A stretch of 64,000 nucleotides of DNA from positions 3,410,001 to 3,474,000 of the forward strand of contig NC_008825.1 of the NCBI RefSeq assembly GCF_000015725.1, given 5' to 3'. The notes beneath the pieces were generated by a model, which ran no database searches, had not been told where the DNA came from, and saw only the letters and a program-made list of their open reading frames with translations. Below are positions 57,897-64,000 of the stretch, piece after piece; position 1 is the first letter of the stretch, and each line of letters begins with the position of its first letter. Made by a program: the position numbers and the translations under genes. The stretch comes from Methylibium petroleiphilum PM1. Its GTDB lineage: Bacteria > Pseudomonadota > Gammaproteobacteria > Burkholderiales > Burkholderiaceae_C.

Positions 57897-59143
57897 CAAT
57901 GCGCGCCCTCGGTCGACCCCATCGACTGCGACGCATACACCACCTCGCTGCGGGCGACCTTCTTCTTGGGCACGTTGTCGTGGGTGCGGAAGTACTTCTG
58001 CGCCGCGGCCACGCCCGAGCCCGGCTCGATCCTGATGCCCACGTCGAGCATGGACATCTCGGCGCCGGCCAGCGCGCCCAGCACCATCAGCTCGTTCAGG
58101 TCGCCCAGGTGGCCGATGCGGAACACCTTGCCGGCCACCTTGCTCAGGCCGGCGCCCAGCGACAGGTTGTAGCGGCGGAAGGCCACGTCGATCACGTGCG
58201 CGCCGTTGATGCCCTCGGGCACGACGATCGCCGACACGGTGTCGGAGTACCACTTCGGATCCTTCGCGCACAGGCCGAGCTTCCAGCCGTCCAGCACGGC
58301 TGCGCGCACGCCCGAGGCCAGGTATGTGTGGCGCCAGAAGATGTTCTCCAGGCCCTCTTCCTTGATCATCGTCAGCGACTCGCGCAGGCCGTAGAGCATC
58401 GGCAGCGCCGGCGTGTACGGGAAGTAGCCGGTGGCGTTGGCCTTGATCATGTCGCCGAAGTCGAAGAAGCAGCGCGGCGCCGTCGAGGACTCGCGCGCCT
58501 TCAGCGCCTTCTCGCTGGCACACACGATGCCCAGGCCGGCCGGCAGCATCAGGCCCTTCTGCGAGCCGCTGACGCAGATGTCCACGCCCCACTCGTCCAT
58601 GCGGAAGTCGATGCTGCCCAGCGAGCTGACCGCGTCGACCAGCAGCAGCGCCGGATGCCTGGCGTCGTCGAGGGCCTTGCGCACGCCGGCGATGTCGCTG
58701 GTCACGCCGGTGGCGGTCTCGTTGTGGGTGGCGATCACCGCCTTGATCTTGTGGCCCTTGTCCTTGGCCAGGATCTCGGCGTACTTCTCGACCGGCACGC
58801 CCTCGCCCCACTCGCACTCGACCGTCTCCACCTGGAAGCCCAGGCGCGTGATCATGTCGATCCAGAGGTGGCTGAACTGGCCGAAGCGCGAGGCCAGCAC
58901 CAGGTCGCCGGGCGACAGCGTGTTGGTGAGCGCCGCTTCCCAGCCGCCGGTGCCGGTGGCGGGGAAGATGATCGGCGTGCCGGTGGTGGTCTTGAAGACC
59001 GCCTTCAGGTCCTCGAGCACGCTCTTGGTCAGGTCGGGGAACTTGGACGAGCGATGGTCTTCCATCGACACGACCATCGCGCGTTGCACGCGCTCGGGCA
59101 CGTTGGTGGGTCCGGGAACGAACAGGAAATTGCGGCCAGCCAT
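57896..59143 (-). CDS. sga: Serine-glyoxylate aminotransferase
   Basis: PLP enzyme that transfers the amino group of serine to glyoxylate, giving hydroxypyruvate and glycine, the branch point of the serine cycle. 415 residues, class V aminotransferase. The N-terminus NFLFVPGPTNVPERVQRAM is typical, HNETATGV and LLLVDAVSSLGSIDF hold the cofactor Asp, and Lys196 in SGSQKGLMLPAG is the Schiff-base Lys. glyA is 67 bp upstream and hprA downstream. Confidence 0.95.
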   Translation of the reverse strand: MAGRNFLFVPGPTNVPERVQRAMVVSMEDHRSSKFPDLTKSVLEDLKAVFKTTTGTPIIFPATGTGGWEAALTNTLSPGDLVLASRFGQFSHLWIDMITRLGFQVETVECEWGEGVPVEKYAEILAKDKGHKIKAVIATHNETATGVTSDIAGVRKALDDARHPALLLVDAVSSLGSIDFRMDEWGVDICVSGSQKGLMLPAGLGIVCASEKALKARESSTAPRCFFDFGDMIKANATGYFPYTPALPMLYGLRESLTMIKEEGLENIFWRHTYLASGVRAAVLDGWKLGLCAKDPKWYSDTVSAIVVPEGINGAHVIDVAFRRYNLSLGAGLSKVAGKVFRIGHLGDLNELMVLGALAGAEMSMLDVGIRIEPGSGVAAAQKYFRTHDNVPKKKVARSEVVYASQSMGSTEGAH

Positions 59144-59210
59144 GTGAGTCTCCTTGGTTGCTGGGATTCGGAATCGGTGGGTCGTCGAAGTGCAGGGAAA
59201 GTGCGCGCGA

Positions 59211-60476
59211 TCAGAGTCCGTGGACGTCGGCGCCGTAGACCGGGAATCGCCGGCACAGCGCCGTGACCTCGGTGGCGACGCGCGCGATCACGGCATCGTT
59301 TTCGGGTGCCTCCAGCACGTCGGCCATCAGGTTCGCGATCGCGGTAGCTTCGGTCGTGCCGAAGCCGCGCGTCGTCATCGCCGGGGCGCCGATGCGGATG
59401 CCGCTGGTGACGAAGGGCTTCTCGGGGTCGTTGGGGATGGCGTTCTTGTTCACGGTCATGTGCGCACGGCCGAGCACGGCCTCGGCGGCCTTGCCGGTGA
59501 TCTTCTTGGCGCGCAGGTCGAGCAGGAACACGTGGCTCTCGGTGCCGCCAGAGACGATGCGCAGGCCGCGCTCGGTGAGCGTCCTCGCCATCGCCTTGGC
59601 GTTGGACTTGACCTGCTGCTGGTAGGTCTTGAACGCCGGCGAGGCCGCCTCCTTGAAGGCCAGCGCCTTGGCGGCGATCACGTGCATCAGCGGGCCGCCC
59701 TGGATGCCGGGGAAGATCATCGAGTTGAGCGGCTTCTCGAACTCGGCGTTCGACAGGATCAGGCCGCCGCGCGGACCGCGCAGCGTCTTGTGGGTGGTCG
59801 AGGTCACGAAGTGCGCGATGCCGACCGGGTTGGGGTATTCACCCGCGGCGATCAGACCGGCGTAGTGCGCCATGTCGACCAGCAGGTAGGCACCGTTCCG
59901 GTCGGCGATGTCGCGCAGGCGCTGCCAGTCGATCACCATCGAGTAGGCCGACGCGCCGGCGACGATCATCTTCGGCTTGTGCGTCGCGGCCAGTTCGGCC
60001 ACCTGCGCGTAGTCGATCGTCTCGGTCTCGGGCTCCAGGCCGTAGGACACCGCCTTGTAGAGCTTGCCGCTGAAGCTCACGCTCGCGCCGTGCGTCAGGT
60101 GGCCGCCGTGGGCCAGCGACATGCCCAGGATGGTGTCGCCGGGCTGCAGCATCGCCATGTAGACGGCGGCATTGGCCTGCGAGCCCGAATGTGGCTGTAC
60201 GTTTGCATATTCGGCGCCGAACAAGGCCTTCGCGCGATCGATCGCCAGCTGCTCGGCGACGTCGACATGCTCGCAACCGCCGTAGTAGCGCTTGCCGGGA
60301 TAACCCTCGGCGTACTTGTTGGTCAGCACCGACCCCTGCACCCGCATCACGCCGGGGCTGACGTAGTTCTCGGAGGCGATCAGCTCGACGTGGTCTTCCT
60401 GGCGTTGCAGCTCGTGCTGCATCGCAGTCCACAGCTCGGGATCGGTATCGGCAATGCGCAGGGAGGGATCGAACAC
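59211..60476 (-). CDS. glyA: Serine hydroxymethyltransferase
   Basis: Condenses glycine with methylene-H4F to serine, bringing C1 units into the serine cycle. 421 residues from a GTG at 60476, which has GGAG six bases upstream and gives the usual length. An in-frame ATG at 60575 would add 33 unconserved residues and lies inside the near-palindrome, so it is less likely. Schiff-base Lys230 is in [43 protein letters not shown] and [12 protein letters not shown] are standard. First gene of the minus-strand serine-cycle run. Confidence 0.95.
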   Translation of the reverse strand: MFDPSLRIADTDPELWTAMQHELQRQEDHVELIASENYVSPGVMRVQGSVLTNKYAEGYPGKRYYGGCEHVDVAEQLAIDRAKALFGAEYANVQPHSGSQANAAVYMAMLQPGDTILGMSLAHGGHLTHGASVSFSGKLYKAVSYGLEPETETIDYAQVAELAATHKPKMIVAGASAYSMVIDWQRLRDIADRNGAYLLVDMAHYAGLIAAGEYPNPVGIAHFVTSTTHKTLRGPRGGLILSNAEFEKPLNSMIFPGIQGGPLMHVIAAKALAFKEAASPAFKTYQQQVKSNAKAMARTLTERGLRIVSGGTESHVFLLDLRAKKITGKAAEAVLGRAHMTVNKNAIPNDPEKPFVTSGIRIGAPAMTTRGFGTTEATAIANLMADVLEAPENDAVIARVATEVTALCRRFPVYGADVHGL

Positions 60477-60571
60477 GGCGGGCTCCAGTCGGGTTGATTC
60501 GGAGGTCCGTTGCGACTTTGGAAGCCGCTGCAGACCGTGAAGAAAGTCTAGGAGCGGGTCGTCGAAATGAC

Positions 60572-60612
60572 TCATTAGTCTTTTTGGCCGACCGGCTCAG
60601 AAAGACCAATGA
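60572..60612. promoter_or_regulatory. Near-palindromic operator candidate between glyA and gck
   Basis: TCATTAGTCTTT (60572-60583) and AAAGACCAATGA (60601-60612) are inverted 12-bp arms with a single mismatch, separated by 17 bp. This symmetry in a divergent promoter region of the serine-cycle genes suggests a dimeric-regulator site, most likely for the LysR-type protein encoded at 48152-49180. A weak plus-strand -10-like TAACAT lies at 60633-60638 ahead of gck. Only one such site was seen. Confidence 0.6.
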
Positions 60613-60717
60613 CCGGCGGCGCGCACCGCGCCTAACATCGTTCGCAAGCCGTCCGGCGACGAGCCGGTCTGTTGAAATCGATCCACCGCAACCCCCGACC
60701 ACCGGTCGCACAACGAC

Positions 60718-61980
60718 ATGCCTTCCCAGGGTCCAGACCTGCTACGCCGGATGTTCGATGCCGCAGTCGCGGCGGCCGCGCCCTCGCGCTGCCTGGGCGC
60801 GCATCTGCCCCCACTGCCGCGCGGGCGCACGCTGGTGATCGGCGCCGGCAAGGCTGCCGCATCGATGGCCCGGGCGCTGGAGTCGCAATGGCCCGGCGAG
60901 CTGTCGGGCATGGTGGTCACGCGCTACGGCCACCGAGTTCCGACCGAGCGCATCGAGGTCGTCGAGGCGGCCCATCCGGTCCCGGACGCCGCGGGCCGCG
61001 CGGCCGCCGGCCGCATGCTGGCGATGGTGCAGGGTCTGCGCGAGGACGACCTGGTGATCTGCCTGATCTCCGGCGGCGGCTCGTCGCTGCTGGCGCTGCC
61101 GGCCGAGGGCCTGACGCTGGAGGACAAGCAGGCGGTGAACCGCGCGTTGCTGAAGTCGGGCGCCAACATCACCGAGATGAACTGCGTGCGCAAGCACCTG
61201 TCGGCCATCAAGGGCGGCCGCCTGGCCGCCGCCTGTGCGCCGGCCCAGGTGCTGACGCTGACGATCTCGGACGTGCCGGGCGACGACCCGTCGGTGATCG
61301 CCTCGGGCCCGACCGTGGCCGATGCGACGACCTGCGCCGACGCGCTGGCGATCCTGACCAAATATGCGATCACCGAACCGAAAGCGGCGATCGACCACAT
61401 CCGCCGCGGCCACGACGAGACGCCCAAGCCCGGCGATCCGCGCCTGGCGCGGGCCCGCCAGGTGATGGTGGCGACGCCGCAGATGTCGCTCGAGGCCGCG
61501 GCCGGCGTGGCGCGCGCAGCCGGCATCCAACCGGTGATCCTGGGCAATGCCCTCGAGGGCGAAGCCCGCGAGATGGCGCTGGTGCATGCCGGCATCGCTC
61601 GCCAGGTGGCCGAGCACGGCCAGCCGGGCAGGACACCCTGCGTGCTGCTGTCCGGCGGCGAGGGCACGGTGACCGTGCGCGGTCAGGGCCGTGGCGGGCG
61701 CAACGCCGAGTTCCTGCTGGCGCTGGCGGTCGCGCTCGACGGCCACCCGCGCATGCACGCGATCGCATGCGACACCGACGGCATCGACGGCACCGAGGAC
61801 AACGCCGGGGCACTGCTCGGCCCCGACACGCTCGCGCGCGCCCGCGCGCTGGGCCTGCATGCGCCGGCCTTCCTGGCCAACAACGACGGCTACAGCTACT
61901 TCTCGGCGCTCGGCGACCTGGTGGTCACGGGCCCGACGATGACCAACGTGAACGACTTCCGCGCGATCCTGATCGAGTGA
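60718..61980 (+). CDS. gck: Glycerate 2-kinase (MOFRL family)
   Basis: Phosphorylates D-glycerate to 2-phosphoglycerate in the serine cycle. 420 residues of the GckA/MOFRL family: N-terminal DUF4147 domain with [17 protein letters not shown] and [14 protein letters not shown], then [47 protein letters not shown], and the C-terminal MOFRL segment ([34 protein letters not shown]-type block ACDTDGIDG). It reads divergently from glyA; fhs follows 64 bp later on the same strand. Confidence 0.94.
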   Translation: MPSQGPDLLRRMFDAAVAAAAPSRCLGAHLPPLPRGRTLVIGAGKAAASMARALESQWPGELSGMVVTRYGHRVPTERIEVVEAAHPVPDAAGRAAAGRMLAMVQGLREDDLVICLISGGGSSLLALPAEGLTLEDKQAVNRALLKSGANITEMNCVRKHLSAIKGGRLAAACAPAQVLTLTISDVPGDDPSVIASGPTVADATTCADALAILTKYAITEPKAAIDHIRRGHDETPKPGDPRLARARQVMVATPQMSLEAAAGVARAAGIQPVILGNALEGEAREMALVHAGIARQVAEHGQPGRTPCVLLSGGEGTVTVRGQGRGGRNAEFLLALAVALDGHPRMHAIACDTDGIDGTEDNAGALLGPDTLARARALGLHAPAFLANNDGYSYFSALGDLVVTGPTMTNVNDFRAILIE

Positions 61981-62044
61981 CGCGACGACAGGCGCGCCTC
62001 CGCTTTCCTTCCATCCCACCCGCACAAGACGAGAGAGAGACAAG

Positions 62045-63730
62045 ATGGCCTCCGACATCGAAATCGCCCAGAAAGCCACCCTCCGGCGCATCACCCAGGT
62101 GGCGAGCGACAAGCTCGGCATCGCCGACGAGCACCTGGAGCCCTACGGCCACTACAAGGCCAAGCTCTCGCTCGACTACGTGGATTCGCTGAAGGACCGC
62201 CCGAACGGCAAGCTGATCCTCGTCACCGCGATCAGCCCCACGCCGGCCGGCGAAGGCAAGACTACGACTACCGTGGGCCTGGGCGACGCGCTCAACCGCA
62301 TCGGGAAGAAGACCCTGGTGTGCCTGCGCGAACCCTCGCTGGGCCCGGTGTTCGGCATGAAGGGCGGCGCGGCCGGCGGCGGCCATGCACAGGTGGTGCC
62401 GATGGAGGACATCAACCTGCACTTCACCGGCGACTTCAACGCGATCCAGCTGGCCAACAACCTGCTGGCCGCGATGATCGACAACCACATCCACCACGGC
62501 AACGAGCTCGACATCGACGTGCGGCGCATCACCTGGAAGCGCGTGCTCGACATGAACGACCGCGCGCTGCGCGACATCACCTGCTCGCTCGGCGGCCCCG
62601 GCAACGGCTACCCGCGCGAGGACGGCTTCGACATCGTGGTGGCCTCGGAGGTGATGGCGATCTTCTGCCTCGCCACGTCGATCCAGGACCTGAAGGAGCG
62701 CCTGGGCAACATCGTGGTCGGCTACACCCGCCAGCAGAAGCCGGTGACCGCGCGCGACCTCAAGGCCCATGGCGCGATGACCGTGCTGCTGAAGGACGCG
62801 CTCAAGCCCAACCTGGTGCAGACGCTGGAGAACAACCCGGCCATCCTGCACGGCGGGCCGTTCGCCAACATCGCGCACGGCTGCAACTCCGTGATCGCCA
62901 CCCAGACCAGCCTGAAGCTGGCCGACTACGTGGTCACCGAGGCCGGCTTCGGCGCCGACCTGGGGGCCGAGAAGTTCATCGACATCAAGTGCCGCAAGTC
63001 CGGCCTGCGCCCCGACGCGGTGGTGCTGGTGGCCACCATCCGCGCGCTCAAGTTCCATGGCGGCGTCGACGTGAAGGAGCTCAACACCGAGAACCTCGAC
63101 GCGCTGGAGAAGGGCATCGCCAACATCGAGCGCCACGTCGCCAACATCCGCGAGCACTACGGCCTGCCCTGCGTGGTGTCGATCAACAACTTCACCTTCG
63201 ACACGCCGGCCGAGCTGAAGCTGCTGCAGGACCGCATGGCGAAGCACGAGGTGCCGGTGATCGTGGCGCGCCACTGGGCCGAGGGCGGCAAGGGCGCCGA
63301 GGACGTGGCGCGCGCGGTGGTCGAGATCGTCGAGAAGGGCCAGAGCGGCGCCGCGGGCTTCAAGTTCGTCTACGACGAGTCCCTGCCGCTGATGGACAAG
63401 ATCACCGCGATCGCCACCAAGATCTACGGCGCGGCCAAGGTCAACGCCAGCGCCAAGGTGGCCGGCGAGATCAAGAAGCTGCAGGACGCCGGCTACGGCC
63501 ACTACCCGGTGTGCGTGGCCAAGACCCAGTACTCGTTCTCGACCAACCCCAGTGCGCGCGGCGCACCGTCGGGCCACACGATCGACATCCGCGAGGTGCG
63601 CCTCGCCGCCGGCGCGGAGTTCATCGTGATGATCTGCGGCGACGTGATGACGATGCCCGGCCTGCCCAAGGTGCCGTCGGCCGAGAAGATCGACCTCGGC
63701 GACGACGGCAAGGTCGTCGGCCTGTTCTGA
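62045..63730 (+). CDS. fhs: Formate-tetrahydrofolate ligase
   Basis: ATP-dependent formylation of H4F (also called FtfL in methylotrophs), the entry of formate into assimilation. 561 residues, the normal size. P-loop [14 protein letters not shown] at residues 66-79, [34 protein letters not shown] near 98-131, [13 protein letters not shown], and the C-terminal [26 protein letters not shown] purine run precedes the ATG at 62045. It supplies the formyl-H4F used by FchA and MtdA encoded on the opposite strand. Confidence 0.96.
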   Translation: MASDIEIAQKATLRRITQVASDKLGIADEHLEPYGHYKAKLSLDYVDSLKDRPNGKLILVTAISPTPAGEGKTTTTVGLGDALNRIGKKTLVCLREPSLGPVFGMKGGAAGGGHAQVVPMEDINLHFTGDFNAIQLANNLLAAMIDNHIHHGNELDIDVRRITWKRVLDMNDRALRDITCSLGGPGNGYPREDGFDIVVASEVMAIFCLATSIQDLKERLGNIVVGYTRQQKPVTARDLKAHGAMTVLLKDALKPNLVQTLENNPAILHGGPFANIAHGCNSVIATQTSLKLADYVVTEAGFGADLGAEKFIDIKCRKSGLRPDAVVLVATIRALKFHGGVDVKELNTENLDALEKGIANIERHVANIREHYGLPCVVSINNFTFDTPAELKLLQDRMAKHEVPVIVARHWAEGGKGAEDVARAVVEIVEKGQSGAAGFKFVYDESLPLMDKITAIATKIYGAAKVNASAKVAGEIKKLQDAGYGHYPVCVAKTQYSFSTNPSARGAPSGHTIDIREVRLAAGAEFIVMICGDVMTMPGLPKVPSAEKIDLGDDGKVVGLF

Positions 63731-63759
63731 GCGGCCCCTCACCGTCCGGAGCCCTTGCC

Positions 63760-64000
63760 ATGCTGGCCCCCCTGCGCGCCGACGCCGCGCCCGCACTGCG
63801 TGTGCGCCGCCCGCGCCAGGGCGCCGACCTCGCCGCCTGGCTGGCCCACGCCGATGCGCTGCACGCGCAGACCATCGACATGGGGCTGGAGCGCGTCGTC
63901 AAGGTGCGCGACGCTCTGGGCCTGAAGCCCGGCTTCCCGCTGATCACCGTGGCCGGCACCAACGGCAAGGGCTCGACCTGCGCGCTGCTCGCGTCGGTGC
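63760..64000 (+). CDS. folC: Folylpolyglutamate/dihydrofolate synthase (5' part)
   Basis: Adds glutamates to folates and may make dihydrofolate. Only the first 80 residues are in the window; the gene runs off the end. Recognised by HAQTIDMGLERVVKVRDALGL and the P-loop TVAGTNGKGSTCALL near residues 64-78. The ATG at 63760 lies 29 bp after the fhs stop. In most Burkholderiales folC is next to accD; here it follows fhs, fitting a role in keeping H4F polyglutamylated for C1 flux. Confidence 0.9.
   Translation, partial: MLAPLRADAAPALRVRRPRQGADLAAWLAHADALHAQTIDMGLERVVKVRDALGLKPGFPLITVAGTNGKGSTCALLASV

Overview
This window comes from a GC-rich bacterial chromosome. Gene content and order point to a betaproteobacterium of the order Burkholderiales, most like the Methylibium/Rubrivivax/Leptothrix group. 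Three things support this: the accC-prmA-zinc ribbon-nrdB-nrdA-ampD-pilRS-ccsA-ffh order, the lolB-ispE-tRNA-Gln-prs-rplY-pth order, and a full serine-cycle methylotrophy cluster next to ordinary housekeeping genes. No rRNA, CRISPR array, insertion sequence, prophage or plasmid function was seen.

Layout. 1-4.6 kb: end of accC, prmA, a zinc-ribbon DUF3426 protein, a PfkB-family kinase, a small membrane protein and a lysine/alanine-repeat histone H1-like protein. 4.8-9.4 kb: class I ribonucleotide reductase (nrdB, nrdA), whose promoter is overlaid by two NrdR boxes. 9.6-14.9 kb: ampD, the PilR/PilS-type two-component pair (pilS carries an in-frame 54-bp tandem duplication), a small PP0621-like protein and a CcsA-like cytochrome c assembly protein. 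15-18.3 kb: ffh and ftsY, the two SRP GTPases, around a DUF2726 gene. 18.4-26.6 kb: rsmD, coaD, ferredoxin, DUF4124, pth, rplY, prs, tRNA-Gln(UUG), ispE, lolB and a large TPR protein. 26.6-31.3 kb: mutM, a dynamin-like GTPase, mutY and ruvA. 31.4-35.9 kb: a LuxR-type regulator with a 7TMR-DISM kinase, then phoH, ybeY and a small K+ channel. 35.9-46.4 kb: rlmI, xerC, DUF484, dapF, an accessory block (methyltransferase, nitronate monooxygenase, alpha/beta hydrolase, SAF-domain oxidoreductase) and two lipid A acyltransferases. 46.5-48.15 kb: metK behind a foldable leader and followed by a hairpin-rich non-coding stretch.

48.15-64 kb is the metabolic centrepiece. A LysR-type regulator gene converges on a minus-strand run glyA-sga-hprA-mtdA-fchA-mtkA-mtkB-ppc-mclA. 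From a shared 241-bp region, gck, fhs and folC run the other way. Together these cover formate activation to formyl-, methenyl- and methylene-H4F (Fhs, FchA, MtdA), the serine cycle (GlyA, Sga, HprA, Gck, Ppc, MtkAB, MclA) and probably folate polyglutamylation. Enolase and the glyoxylate-regeneration steps are not in the window. The order sga-hprA-mtdA-fchA-mtkA-mtkB-ppc-mclA is, from memory, that of Methylobacterium extorquens, which suggests horizontal spread of the block.

The least explained signals are a 41-bp near-palindrome between glyA and gck, the metK leader with mutually exclusive pairings, the hairpin string after metK, a PEP carboxylase lacking the conserved C-terminal Asn of the aspartate inhibition site, and two near-identical GC-rich repeats inside the serine-cycle operon.
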